Below are positions 53,615 to 62,063 of a DNA stretch of 64,000 nucleotides, one piece after another. Under the pieces are notes generated by a model, which was not told the DNA's origin, made no database searches, and saw only the letters and a list, made by a program, of their open reading frames with translations. Each line of letters begins with the position of its first letter. Position 1 is the stretch's first letter. The position numbers and the translations under genes were made by a program. This DNA is from Rossellomorea arthrocnemi (GTDB taxonomy: Bacteria; Bacillota; Bacilli; Bacillales; Bacillaceae_B), in the NCBI RefSeq assembly GCF_904424705.1, contig NZ_CAJGBF010000013.1:45888-109887 (forward strand). Direction: 5' to 3'.

Positions 53615-53833
53615 ATGATGGGGAAAATTCATCAGGAAACCCTTCAGAAACGAAGAAATGAGTTAGTGAACAAATTAATCGTCCACAATATTTTCAAAAA
53701 AGGTGACAAACAGTTATTTGAATTGACCCTGCAGGAACTAGAGAACGAATATAAATATATACAAAAAGAATGCCACCCCCACAGTGATGTCGGTTCCATC
53801 CATTGGAAAAATCACGTAAAGAAGAGTAGCTGA
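53615..53833 (+). CDS. FbpA-like small basic protein under SAM riboswitch
   Basis: A 72-residue basic protein. RRNELVNKLIVHNIFKKGDKQLFELTLQELENEY (residues 13-46) matches the Fur-regulated basic protein A (FbpA) type of small protein, which in bacilli works with the iron-sparing response. A His/Cys-containing tail (KECHPHSD) follows. GGAG sits 5 and 8 bases before ATG 53615 and 53618. Unlike typical fbp genes it is led by a SAM-I riboswitch, and I see no Fur box near it, so it links to methionine/SAM status instead. Family assignment is from memory. Confidence 0.72.
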   Translation: MMGKIHQETLQKRRNELVNKLIVHNIFKKGDKQLFELTLQELENEYKYIQKECHPHSDVGSIHWKNHVKKSS

Positions 53834-53836
53834 AAA

Positions 53837-53863
53837 GCACCAATCCTGGAATTGGATTGGTGC
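53837..53863 (+). terminator. Terminator of the FbpA-like gene
   Basis: GCACCAATCC pairs with GGATTGGTGC around TGGAATT, followed by CCCCTTTTC. Confidence 0.85.
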
Positions 53864-53916
53864 CCCCTTTTCTTTGTTGAAGTTAGGTCCAAAAATGGGA
53901 AAGTTTATCTCTTCAG

Positions 53917-55083
53917 CTATTGTGCATTTACTTCAACCGCATCTTTTTTATAATATCCCGCAAATATCTCTGCAAACGCTTCGGTAGAATTATATAATTC
54001 TATTAAGTTATTTTCAACTCCACCAAATTCAAGAAGCATGGCACGTTCTGTTAAGTCCTGATTGTAGACCCCGTTTCCTTCTGCCTTCGTTTTAACGAAT
54101 ACTCCACGGCTGATTCCTGGATATTTCTCTTCTAATTTAGCATTTAATTCTTTGGCAATTTTGAGATTCTTTTCGAAGTTTTTGTTTTCTTTTCCAACAA
54201 TGAAGAATAATCGCGCATAGCTCTTGCCGGCTATTGTTTTAGTTGTAATATCTCTCGGCATAGAGTCCCGGTGGATGTCGATCAGATAGTTCAAGTTGTC
54301 ATCCTGTGCGATAGCCTCCTGCACCAACCCCCTTGATAACTTATAGGACTCAAAATATGTCCATGATTTGGATTTTAATGCTTTGTTTACATCTGTTTTA
54401 TCATGAACCACTCCAATGCCCCTCGCTTCAAGTTCTTGCTTAAGTTTTGTTCCCACTGCTATCACATTTACCTTTTCATTTGTACTCGCCGGATCTTTTG
54501 AATCATTGTTTTTTATCAGAGGGCTAAAGGCTTCCCAACTATGAGAGTGATAGATGAATACAGACTTTTCATCTATTTCCTGCACTCCGTCACCAGAGTT
54601 ATTGTTTGCTTCATCGATTTGGTTCTGATCAATTTCCTGATCCTTCAGCTGGTCTTCTGTGGGTGCGGGTGATTCATTAGGTAGATTTGTAATGTCCGTC
54701 CCTTTCCCGGCAACGGCTATGTGGGTATGATAATTTTCAATACCCGGAATTTCCCGACCAAACAGACTTCTTGGGTCAAGAAGTGATACATTCGTTACGC
54801 TTTCCAACCAATCAAAGTCATCATTCATCGCCTCTTTATTCTCGATGCGCAATCCGGTCATTTCCTGTGACAGCAGCATGAGAAAGGTTTCCTTCGGTAC
54901 AAGCTCAGACACGGATGTATAAAACAGGCTGTCCACTCTCAACTTAATGGCAGTCGATGAAATCAGCCAAACCATTACATACATGAGAATGATCCCTATC
55001 AATATTACCCGGATAACGGCTTTCATAGAAACAAATACTAGTGGGACTAGGCTATTATTATTTCGAGACTTATACGACATCAT
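53917..55083 (-). CDS. spoIIP: Stage II sporulation protein P
   Basis: SpoIIP is a membrane-anchored cell-wall hydrolase (amidase and endopeptidase) that works with SpoIID and SpoIIM to thin septal peptidoglycan and drive engulfment. A 388-residue protein with an N-terminal membrane anchor (VILIGIILMYVMVWLISS, about residues 26-43), a variable linker, and the catalytic domain with VFIYHSHSWEAFSP, YLIDIHRDSM and MLLEFGGVENN. It is not next to gpr as in B. subtilis, so it may be a paralogue. A CATAAAGT at -10 distance resembles a mother-cell sigma site. Confidence 0.92.
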   Translation of the reverse strand: MMSYKSRNNNSLVPLVFVSMKAVIRVILIGIILMYVMVWLISSTAIKLRVDSLFYTSVSELVPKETFLMLLSQEMTGLRIENKEAMNDDFDWLESVTNVSLLDPRSLFGREIPGIENYHTHIAVAGKGTDITNLPNESPAPTEDQLKDQEIDQNQIDEANNNSGDGVQEIDEKSVFIYHSHSWEAFSPLIKNNDSKDPASTNEKVNVIAVGTKLKQELEARGIGVVHDKTDVNKALKSKSWTYFESYKLSRGLVQEAIAQDDNLNYLIDIHRDSMPRDITTKTIAGKSYARLFFIVGKENKNFEKNLKIAKELNAKLEEKYPGISRGVFVKTKAEGNGVYNQDLTERAMLLEFGGVENNLIELYNSTEAFAEIFAGYYKKDAVEVNAQ

Positions 55084-55440
55084 CAGTACCCCTATATAAA
55101 GTATTTAATAGTTCACTTTATGCAGAAAGTGGATAGAGTAGAAGAATTTTTCCGGGATTCCGTCGGATTTCCTATAGAAATGAATATTAGATTCCCTTAC
55201 GTCATCAAACTTGCGGCAATTCCTTAAATCGTTAAATCATTTTCCGATGTAAGCTAAGCATGAACGTATGGTGGCGCAGTGCCTGAAGTGCTGCAGGGTA
55301 GATTGAGATAAAGTTCATTTCCAATTGTTTTCAGAACGCACGTTTCTATTAAGGTAGATCTATGTTATACTTGAAGTTCATTGGGTCTACGAGACTGTAT
55401 TTAGTCAATCCCTCGAGCAAGCAGAAGGGAGACATGTTAA
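55084..55440. other. Intergenic region between spoIIP and the 55441 gene
   Basis: A likely promoter for the plus-strand gene has TATACT at about 55364. No gene found. The leader contains GGGTCTACGAGACTGTATTT with local pairing (GACT/AGTC), but no known riboswitch. Confidence 0.4.
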
Positions 55441-55677
55441 ATGTCACTAGAAAATATCGTAACCATGCTCAAGACTCTTATGGAATTCAAGGAAAGTGAG
55501 ATTGTTCATACGATTTCTGATCAAGAACACTCACCTGTTATGACCGTTACTTACCATCTGGATACGGAAAGTTTTCGCATAACCTATTTGGATACTATGA
55601 AAGTAGAAGAATTTACTGACATCAGCCTATTGGCGACCACCATAGAAAATATTGTACTTCTTGAACCTGTAAGATAA
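55441..55677 (+). CDS. Small DUF1797/YkuJ-like protein
   Basis: A 78-residue protein with a helix-strand-strand pattern (ENIVTMLKTLMEFKESE, VMTVTYHLDTESFRITYLD, EEFTDISLLATTIENI) that resembles YkuJ-type DUF1797 proteins in length and layout. The similarity is by eye and moderate. AGAAGGGAG lies nine bases upstream of the ATG and a terminator follows. Function unknown. Confidence 0.6.
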   Translation: MSLENIVTMLKTLMEFKESEIVHTISDQEHSPVMTVTYHLDTESFRITYLDTMKVEEFTDISLLATTIENIVLLEPVR

Positions 55678-55686
55678 CGTATAAAG

Positions 55687-55719
55687 AAATGCCATTACTT
55701 TTCATGTAATGGCATTTTT
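55687..55719 (+). terminator. Terminator
   Basis: AAATGCCATTAC pairs with GTAATGGCATTT around TTTTCAT, with six T's. Confidence 0.9.
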
Positions 55720-55773
55720 TAGTACCTACCATTTGATTCATTATGTTAATCTAATGTAAAAAGGAGGGAAAAA

Positions 55774-56535
55774 ATGACGTTTTACACTCAGCCATACATA
55801 CGAACAGTATCCCTAAAAAGGGAAAATATCCCTTCTTTTCACTCTTATCCCTTTCACATTCCAAGTATACGTAACTTAACGGACCTAGCCCTTCATCCGA
55901 ATGTTACGTTCATTGTTGGAGAAAATGGAATGGGGAAATCTACATTATTAGAAGCGATTGCTATGGCAGTAGGATTCAATCCTGAGGGAGGAACCTTGAA
56001 CTTTTCTTTTTCAACGTATGATTCGTTCTCCAGTCTGGACGAATATTTGAAGATCATAAGAGGAGTGGATCGACCCCAGGATGGCTTTTTCCTGAGAGCG
56101 GAAAGTTTCTATAATGTAGCTACGAATATTGAAGAAATGGATCAGGAACCCTTCTCAGGTCCAAAGGTGATCGACTCATTCGGAGGTAAATCCCTGCACG
56201 AGCAATCACACGGGGAAGCGTTTTTTTCCATCTTTATGAATAGGTTCCGGGGAAAGGGTATCTACATCCTGGATGAGCCGGAAGCTGCACTTTCACCCTT
56301 AAGGCAATTATCCATGCTCTCACGCATACATGAACTTGTTAATGAGCATTCTCAATTCATCATTGCCACCCACTCCCCCATCCTAATGGCTTATCCTTCA
56401 GCAAAGCTCATCCAATTAACCGATATGGGATTGAATGAAACGGTTCTTGAAGATACAAGTCATTATCAGATTACGAAACAATTCTTAGATGATAGGGAAA
56501 GAATGTTGCATCATTTATTTAATGATGCAGACTGA
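55774..56535 (+). CDS. AAA/ABC-type ATPase
   Basis: A 253-residue ATPase of the AAA_21 type (SMC/RecF-related folds). Walker A GENGMGKST near residue 50, signature-like HGEAFFSIFMNRF, Walker B YILDEPEAALSP and H-loop IIATHSPILMAYP. It has no transmembrane domain and no partner, so it is a soluble ATPase, not a transporter. GGAGG precedes the ATG. Confidence 0.85.
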   Translation: MTFYTQPYIRTVSLKRENIPSFHSYPFHIPSIRNLTDLALHPNVTFIVGENGMGKSTLLEAIAMAVGFNPEGGTLNFSFSTYDSFSSLDEYLKIIRGVDRPQDGFFLRAESFYNVATNIEEMDQEPFSGPKVIDSFGGKSLHEQSHGEAFFSIFMNRFRGKGIYILDEPEAALSPLRQLSMLSRIHELVNEHSQFIIATHSPILMAYPSAKLIQLTDMGLNETVLEDTSHYQITKQFLDDRERMLHHLFNDAD

Positions 56536-56549
56536 AACGGGTGTTTAAA

Positions 56550-56560
56550 AGGTCCGTCCC
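56550..56560. repeat. Half copy of the GAGGGACGGACCTC element
   Basis: AGGTCCGTCCC stands alone just after the ATPase gene; no complementary arm within 200 bp. Confidence 0.6.
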
Positions 56561-56569
56561 ACACAAAAG

Positions 56570-56602
56570 AACGAGCATAAACCTGGAGTGGTTATGCTCG
56601 TT
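56570..56602. terminator. Bidirectional terminator
   Basis: AACGAGCATAAAC pairs with GTTATGCTCGTT, followed by T's, between convergent genes. Confidence 0.88.
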
Positions 56603-56615
56603 TTTTCTTTCTTGC

Positions 56616-56930
56616 CTAGAAGTCTGGAAGTTCACCAAGATTGTTCTCTTTTACCCCATCCGGCTCACTCCGCAGTACATCCCTGCCATATCGATGAATC
56701 ACATCGACGTGTGCAATTTTTCCGGCTTTTGCTTCTTCGAGAGCCGTTATATAGTCCAGTTCCCTGCCACTGCCGGTCTTAAAAGCAATAAGATCATTGT
56801 CACTATTTCGCCGAACAGCAACAATCTGTTCAACCCCGGAGGAAAGTTCTTCAGCCACCTCCATCTTAGCCTGAACACTTCCCTGTTGTTTATATTCAGC
56901 GTAAATTTGTTCAAAATTCTTTTCTTCCAT
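56616..56930 (-). CDS. DUF3892 protein
   Basis: A 104-residue protein. The DUF3892 core is EQIVAVRRNSDNDLIAFKTGSGRELDYITALEEAKAGKI followed by HVDVIHRYGRDVLRSEPDG and NNLGELP. The N-terminal third is helical. GGGAGG is eight bases before ATG 56930; a GTG at 56939 is also in frame. Function unknown for the family. Confidence 0.8.
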   Translation of the reverse strand: MEEKNFEQIYAEYKQQGSVQAKMEVAEELSSGVEQIVAVRRNSDNDLIAFKTGSGRELDYITALEEAKAGKIAHVDVIHRYGRDVLRSEPDGVKENNLGELPDF

Positions 56931-57103
56931 TTGATTCACCTCCCGAACATACGTTTAGTATTCGCGACATGTGGGTGATTTATGAGGGAAGGTTCTTCTG
57001 TATCCAATCCAAATGTAGGTTTTATTAATAGGGGCAGAAAATCTTAATGGACCTGTCTTACTCACTATTTCAGCCAAATAAAAAGTGTGCCAACCACTTC
57101 CTA

Positions 57104-58504
57104 CTATAATTTACCTAGGGCATCAATTAGCAAGGCTTTCTGATTTTCAATAGCTTTTAGAGCATAATCAAGATTCCTTTTATAAACGGACAGAATGCTT
57201 TGACCATAGGTCGTTCCAGGTACAGCCCACTTTCCATTTAAATCGGTCCAGTTCTTGGCAGTTCCTCTGGTGACCAATGAAAATCGGGGATCAACCAGTG
57301 GAGCTCCTTCGGGAAGTGGTTTGATGGATGCATATGCGTAGAGGTGTTGAATGTGTGCAAGTACACCCTCTTCAGGAGTAGCGAATGACGCGCCATTGTT
57401 TCCAGGTCCGGTTGTACCGATTCCAGCATAATTATTTTGAGAAGGTTTAACTTGTCCAGTAAATCTAAAATAATTGGTTTCGTGTATGGCTTGTGCAAAA
57501 GCTATATCTCCACGGATACCGTAAAGATTCCCGTAAAAAATGTAGAATTTCCCTACCGCAGGTGCTGAAGGGTTAATAGTTTTGACAAAATCATCTAATT
57601 GATGGGCTTGGACAAGAGATGGTCCAATGATGGAATAGTCGATACCAGGCAGCTGGGTAGGCTGTGGCGGTTCGGTTGTTGGAGGTTGCGTCGGATCGGG
57701 AGATGGTGGTTTCCCCTCTGTTAGAATGAATGCTTCAATTCCAATGCGACTTAAAGCTTTCAGTTGATCTTCTGCGTTATCTCTTTCAGAAAAAGCACCG
57801 GTTTGAACCCTGAAATACGTTTTTCCTGAAATAACTACTGTATCGATATACGATTCAAATGCAGCCGATGTTAACACATTAGCACGGTCTTCGGCATTCT
57901 TTCGTTCTGCAAATGACCCCGCAATGACCTTAAAGAGTTGTTTGTTGCCTGCCTCTTTTTCTGGAAGCGATAAAGCTTTGGCCACTCCTTTTGCAATGGA
58001 AATTCCTGCGGACTGTCTGAATTTCGTATCATTCAAAAGCGCAACGTCCTTTGGATTGTCGACAAATAAAACTTCAACTAATACAGATGGCATTTTCGTT
58101 TCACGGAGCACATGGAAGTTTGCCCTCTTCTTCCCTCTATCTGTGACTTCGAGAGACTTAATGGCTTCTATCACTTCATCGTGGATAATTCCCTGATATG
58201 ACAGAGTTTCTGAAGGCACATTTCCATTATATACATAGCTTTCAAACCCTGTCCCTCCCCCTGCATTATGGTGAACGGATAAATAAAAATCCAGACTCGA
58301 TCCATTGGCGAAGTTGGATCTTTCTTCCAAGGATAAGGTTTGGTCTCCTGTTCTCGTCATTAACACATTCACATTATATTTTGACAGCAAATAATCTCTG
58401 ACAATAATGGCAGTCAAAAGATTAAAGTTCTTTTCTTCATTTCCTTTATAGGTGGCACCCGGATCAGATCCTCCATGTCCCGGATCAATCATGATTGTTT
58501 TCAA
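57104..58504 (-). CDS. N-acetylmuramoyl-L-alanine amidase with SPOR and glucosaminidase domains
   Basis: A 466-residue cell-wall hydrolase with three parts: Amidase_3 (about 1-180; MIDPGHGGSDPG, EEKNFNL, YLSVHHNAG, VLVEVLFVDN zinc and catalytic residues), a SPOR glycan-binding domain (about 188-262) and, after a proline-rich linker, a glucosaminidase domain (about 290-466; FAQAIHETNYF and NNYAGIG). There is no signal peptide. This fits a mother-cell lysis enzyme like CwlC, but with an added glycan-cutting domain. TTG start with AAGGAGG seven bases upstream. Confidence 0.9.
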   Translation of the reverse strand: MKTIMIDPGHGGSDPGATYKGNEEKNFNLLTAIIVRDYLLSKYNVNVLMTRTGDQTLSLEERSNFANGSSLDFYLSVHHNAGGGTGFESYVYNGNVPSETLSYQGIIHDEVIEAIKSLEVTDRGKKRANFHVLRETKMPSVLVEVLFVDNPKDVALLNDTKFRQSAGISIAKGVAKALSLPEKEAGNKQLFKVIAGSFAERKNAEDRANVLTSAAFESYIDTVVISGKTYFRVQTGAFSERDNAEDQLKALSRIGIEAFILTEGKPPSPDPTQPPTTEPPQPTQLPGIDYSIIGPSLVQAHQLDDFVKTINPSAPAVGKFYIFYGNLYGIRGDIAFAQAIHETNYFRFTGQVKPSQNNYAGIGTTGPGNNGASFATPEEGVLAHIQHLYAYASIKPLPEGAPLVDPRFSLVTRGTAKNWTDLNGKWAVPGTTYGQSILSVYKRNLDYALKAIENQKALLIDALGKL

Positions 58505-58596
58505 TTAACATCCTCCTTAGAGTTTGATATAAAGTATTATATTCACAAGCGGGCAAGCATGCTTGGACATGATCTATCGCCATCTCTTTTCAATCA

Positions 58597-58635
58597 TAAA
58601 AAAGGTTCCCTGCTTATGAACAGGAAACACTTTTT
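58597..58635. terminator. Terminator of the small minus-strand unit
   Basis: AAAAAAGGTTCCCTG pairs imperfectly with CAGGAAACACTTTTTT; it would end minus-strand transcription from about 58970 before the amidase gene. It has T tracts on both sides, so it can act in either direction. Confidence 0.65.
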
Positions 58636-58810
58636 TCACTCTATATTTATGGAGGGAACTTTCTTATAGGGTTTATTTTTTCTTTATCTCTATTGTATTT
58701 CGAAAAACACGTTCTTATTCACTTTCTTCATCATCATTGTATCGATTGACCGGCGGAGTTCCATACTGTGTTCGCTTCAAATTTTTCAATATGAACTGTT
58801 GACCTTATAA

Positions 58811-58957
58811 TCATTGTTTCTTTACCACTATGTGGGGTATAAGAGTTGCCCCAAACTGTGCAACGTACGGATTCGAGAGGGAAGGAGATCCCATTTCAAA
58901 GTTGGCATGAGTTACTGATGGACTAAGAAAAAGATATTCAAGTATTTTCCTTGCCAA
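58811..58957 (-). CDS. Possible 48-residue sporulation-related peptide
   Basis: A TTG at 58957 has GGAGG seven bases upstream and opens 48 codons (MARKILEYLFLSPSVTHANF... ending LIPHIVVKKQ). A second short frame starts at ATG 58814, overlapping its stop as ATGA (26 codons, MIIRSTVHIEKFEANTVW). Upstream is a sigma-K-like promoter at 58977-59003 and downstream a terminator, which makes a self-contained unit. No family recognised; an alternative 19-codon frame shares the ribosome site. Confidence 0.4.
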   Translation of the reverse strand: MARKILEYLFLSPSVTHANFEMGSPSLSNPYVAQFGATLIPHIVVKKQ

Positions 58958-58976
58958 TGCATCACCTCCATAGAAC

Positions 58977-59003
58977 ACTTTATGTCGCCAGTGTCTGGTT
59001 GGT
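58977..59003 (-). promoter_or_regulatory. Sigma-K/E-like promoter
   Basis: On the minus strand ACC (59001-59003), 16 bp, then CATAAAGT (58977-58984) agrees with AC-N16-CATANNNT of mother-cell sigma-K. Confidence 0.45.
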
Positions 59004-59138
59004 GAGGACAAGCAACTTAATTTCAAAGAAAATGGACAACTTTTTTCATATTAATTTATTTTTCTAATAAGAATTCAATGAATGTTTGACATAAAAAAGC
59101 AGATGATAAAGTAGAACATTTTGAATGGAGGAATTCAA

Positions 59139-59766
59139 TTGAAAAAACTTGGAATTCTTTTGTTAGTTGTCATACTGTCCCTCTTTTCTTTACCTATCAT
59201 AGCTGAAGCAAAACAGGATTTATGTTTAAGTGAAGCAGGCATGAAGACCCGAGAAGACATGAGGACACAATGGACCGATCATGTCTTCTACACAAGGAAT
59301 TATATTATCAGTGCAGTGGATGGTTTGGAGGATGCAGACGTAGTGCTGGCAAGATTACTTCAGAATAAAAAAGACATTGGAAATGCGATCAAACCTTACT
59401 ACGGGGAAAAAGCCGGTAATACATTGGCTGATTTATTGACGGAACACATTGTTCTGGCAGGAAAGATTGTTGATGCTGCAAAAGACGGCAACTAGAGCAA
59501 AAGTAGAACAACTAAATAAAGAATGGTATCAAAATGCCGATTACATTGCCCGGTTCTTAGCAGATGCCAACCCCTATTGGTCTGAGAAAGATTTAAAAGA
59601 TTTGTTATACATGCATCTACAGTTCGTTACGGATGAAGCAGTGGCGCGAATTAAAGAAGATTGGAAAGCTAATATCAAAAGTTTCGATGATGGGAGGGCT
59701 CATATTCTGCATTTGTCTGATGCTCTTTCTGATGGAATAATGAAGCAGTTTCCTGAAAAATTTTAA
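59139..59766 (+). pseudogene. Secreted helical protein with a frameshift
   Basis: One gene is read in two frames. The 5' part from TTG 59139 (GGAGG seven bases upstream) encodes a signal peptide (LGILLLVVILSLFSLPIIAEA) and ...GKIVDAAKDGN, then TAG at about 59493. The +1 frame from there continues TRAKVEQLNKEWYQNADYIARF to the end at 59766. Removing one A at about 59489 restores KDGTRAKVEQ. The reconstructed 208-residue protein resembles a Bacillus secreted family with EDAG/GNAIKPYYGE motifs of unknown function. It could be an assembly error. Confidence 0.78.
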
Positions 59767-59768
59767 TA

Positions 59769-59804
59769 AAGGCTCCGGGAATATTATATTCCCGGAGCCT
59801 TTTT
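59769..59804. terminator. Bidirectional terminator
   Basis: AAAGGCTCCGGGAATA pairs perfectly with TATTCCCGGAGCCTTT, followed by TT. Confidence 0.9.
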
Positions 59805-59816
59805 CCATTTCATTCC

Positions 59817-60395
59817 TCACACTTTCTCTGGTAAGTCCAAGTCAATTTCCTTGATGACTCGGGCTGGGTTTCCACCAACCACTACATTGGAGGATACATC
59901 CTTTGTAACAACAGCACCTGAAGCTATCACCACATTATCCCCAATTGTCACACCTGGATTAATAATCGCCCCCCCACCTATCCAGCAATTGTCTCCGATG
60001 GTAACAGGTTTCCCATATTCGGGTCCCCTGTTTCGCTCTATAGGGTTGACGGGATGCGTTGCTGTGTAGATATGTACTCCGGGAGCAAGCATGCAATTTT
60101 TACCGAAACGGACTTCGCACACATCTAATATCACGCAGTCAAAATTAGCAAAGAAGTTATTCCCCACGTGAATATTATATCCATAATCACATCTAAAGTT
60201 TGGCTCTAAAAAAACGGTTTCTTCTGTAGATCCGAACAATCGTTTTATAGCTGAAACTCTTTCTTCCTCTTCTTCTTCAGTTGTAAGATTCAGCATTCGA
60301 GTTAAATACCGGGCTTTTTTTCTCTCATCCATTAATTGCGGATCCCATGGTTCATAAAGTTCACCGTCGAGCATTTTTTGTTTTTCAGTTTTCAT
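59817..60395 (-). CDS. maa: Maltose O-acetyltransferase
   Basis: A 192-residue hexapeptide-repeat acetyltransferase (left-handed beta-helix) of the Maa/LacA/NodL type, which acetylates sugars such as maltose. N-terminal helical domain ([21 protein letters not shown]), then the hexapeptide rungs and the loop [21 protein letters not shown] with the catalytic His, finally [14 protein letters not shown]. Close to B. subtilis Maa. Confidence 0.9.
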   Translation of the reverse strand: MKTEKQKMLDGELYEPWDPQLMDERKKARYLTRMLNLTTEEEEEERVSAIKRLFGSTEETVFLEPNFRCDYGYNIHVGNNFFANFDCVILDVCEVRFGKNCMLAPGVHIYTATHPVNPIERNRGPEYGKPVTIGDNCWIGGGAIINPGVTIGDNVVIASGAVVTKDVSSNVVVGGNPARVIKEIDLDLPEKV

Positions 60396-60525
60396 GAGGG
60401 TACCTCCATTTTTAATGGCAGTTTGCGTTTTATTTTATCTATTTATGACCAATATGTCCTTCTACAACCTGGGGACGGGAAGCCTGTTCCCCCATCCCGA
60501 TTGATTCTTTGAAAATTCATACCGT

Positions 60526-61818
60526 TTATTTGCTGTCAAAAGCAGAAGAATCTTTTAAGGCAGGGATAAAGTTCATGTTATCTAGTCCCTGACAAATGCG
60601 GAGAGCGGTGGCGTAAAGAAGTTTCACACCTTTTTCGATATCATCCAATTCAGCAAACTCTAATGGATTATGACTGATTCCTTTTTCACACCGAACGAAG
60701 ATCATGCCATAATCACTGATATAGGACATGATCAAGGCATCATGGAACGGTCCGCTCATCAGGGTTGGGGAATTAAATCCGAGCTTTTCGTCTTCTTCTC
60801 TCATAATTTCTTTGATCCAATCCGCACAATACCTTGGTTCACTCCGTGTATCTTCTTTCATTTCGTAATTAAGATGATAAGCTGAAGTTGTTTCTTCGAT
60901 AATTTGATATAGCTTTCGTTCCAATTTTGTCCGAGCTTGAAGGTCGATGTCGCGCAGGTCGATGGTGAACTCTACCTTTTCGGCAATGATATTCCTGGAG
61001 TTTGGAAATACTTGCATACTTCCAACAGTTCCTACTGTAGTATCTGTTCCTTCTCTTTTAACCAGGTCATTGAATTTTCGAATGATTTCTGCAGCACCGA
61101 CAAGGGCATCCTGTCTCATCGTCATCGGAACAGAACCTGCATGCCCGGCAAAACCTTCTAGTGTAACCGTCAACCATATAGGTCCGGAAATGCCTGATAC
61201 AATTCCTACCGGCTTATCTTTCTCTTCGAGCACCGGACCTTGTTCGATATGGAGCTCCAGGAAGGCAGCGATATCCCCTTTCATGTAAACAGGGCTATCC
61301 GTCAGGTCTGTATCGACACCAAATTCCTTTAACGCTTTCCGTCTCGTCACTCCGTTCTTGTCTTTTCGCTCAAGTTCTCCTTCTTCAAGCATTCCTGCCA
61401 ACGCCCTGACACCAAAAATCCCTTTATTAAAACGGCTCCCTTCTTCGTCGGAAAAACATATCACTTCAATGGAGCGTTCAGGAACGATTCCATTGTCCTT
61501 CATTGTATGAATGACTTCAATTGCTCCGAGTGCTCCTACTGAACCATCGAATCTCCCCCCGTAAGGCTGAGAATCAATGTGAGATCCGAGTATGAGGATC
61601 GGTTTGTTTTGATCCAGTCCTTCCAACCTGCCAATCAAATTACCAAATCCATCAATCCCGGCCGTTAATCCTGCATCTTCCATCCATCCCTTTACCTTAT
61701 CTACCCCCTGACGATCTTCTTTCGAGTGAGCCAAGCGGCAAACCCCTGTTTCTCCTATCTTTCCGATTTCAGCTAACTCTTCCAGATGACGTTTTAATCT
61801 TCCGCGATTGATTTTCAT
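60526..61818 (-). CDS. M20-family amidohydrolase (N-carbamoyl-amino acid/allantoate type)
   Basis: A 430-residue metal-dependent hydrolase of the HyuC/AllC/AmaB group that cleaves N-carbamoyl-amino acids, allantoate or ureidoglycine-type bonds. Metal ligands are in SHIDSQP (His), GRFDGSVG (Asp), SDEEGSRF (Glu), ELHIEQGP (His) and SGPFHDA (His). Dimerisation insert GHAGSVPMTMRQDALVGAAE present. ATG 61818 with AAGGGTG fits the family; a longer frame to 61839 is open. A strong palindromic operator lies upstream. A short GGGGACGGGA hairpin-like tract sits at about 60471 after the gene. Confidence 0.88.
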   Translation of the reverse strand: MKINRGRLKRHLEELAEIGKIGETGVCRLAHSKEDRQGVDKVKGWMEDAGLTAGIDGFGNLIGRLEGLDQNKPILILGSHIDSQPYGGRFDGSVGALGAIEVIHTMKDNGIVPERSIEVICFSDEEGSRFNKGIFGVRALAGMLEEGELERKDKNGVTRRKALKEFGVDTDLTDSPVYMKGDIAAFLELHIEQGPVLEEKDKPVGIVSGISGPIWLTVTLEGFAGHAGSVPMTMRQDALVGAAEIIRKFNDLVKREGTDTTVGTVGSMQVFPNSRNIIAEKVEFTIDLRDIDLQARTKLERKLYQIIEETTSAYHLNYEMKEDTRSEPRYCADWIKEIMREEDEKLGFNSPTLMSGPFHDALIMSYISDYGMIFVRCEKGISHNPLEFAELDDIEKGVKLLYATALRICQGLDNMNFIPALKDSSAFDSK

Positions 61819-61884
61819 AGAATCACCCTTTGTTAACAAATTTAAGACTTAGCATAATTGTATCGTCTACTGTCTTGCTAATCA

Positions 61885-61901
61885 TTAGACATACTGTCTA
61901 A
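61885..61901. promoter_or_regulatory. Palindrome TTAGACATACTGTCTAA
   Basis: A perfect 7-3-7 dyad 66 bp upstream of the M20 gene. Additional GTCTA-like words surround it (TCGTCTACTGTCTT, AAGACATTAGACTT). It looks like a repressor operator, for example for a GntR or TetR family protein; none is adjacent. Confidence 0.65.
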
Positions 61902-62025
61902 AAAAAAGACTGATAATCGGTAAGGTAAGACATTAGACTTGAAATTTCCTGTTAAGAATAAGTTCGATGCCTTTAGGGATTTATCCTTCTCCTATCTAAT
62001 AAGTGCCCCTCGAATTATTGAAATG

Positions 62026-62050
62026 AAAAAGGAGAGGGAATCCCCTCTCC
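62026..62050 (-). terminator. Terminator of the TauE/SafE gene
   Basis: GGAGAGGG pairs with CCCTCTCC in a short tight hairpin; A's on the plus strand give a T tract on the minus strand. Confidence 0.8.
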
Positions 62051-62063
62051 AGAAATTGTTTCT

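Noticed and set aside
56541..56978. 145-codon plus-strand frame after the ATPase
   Set aside because: Runs through a terminator and antisense to the DUF3892 gene.
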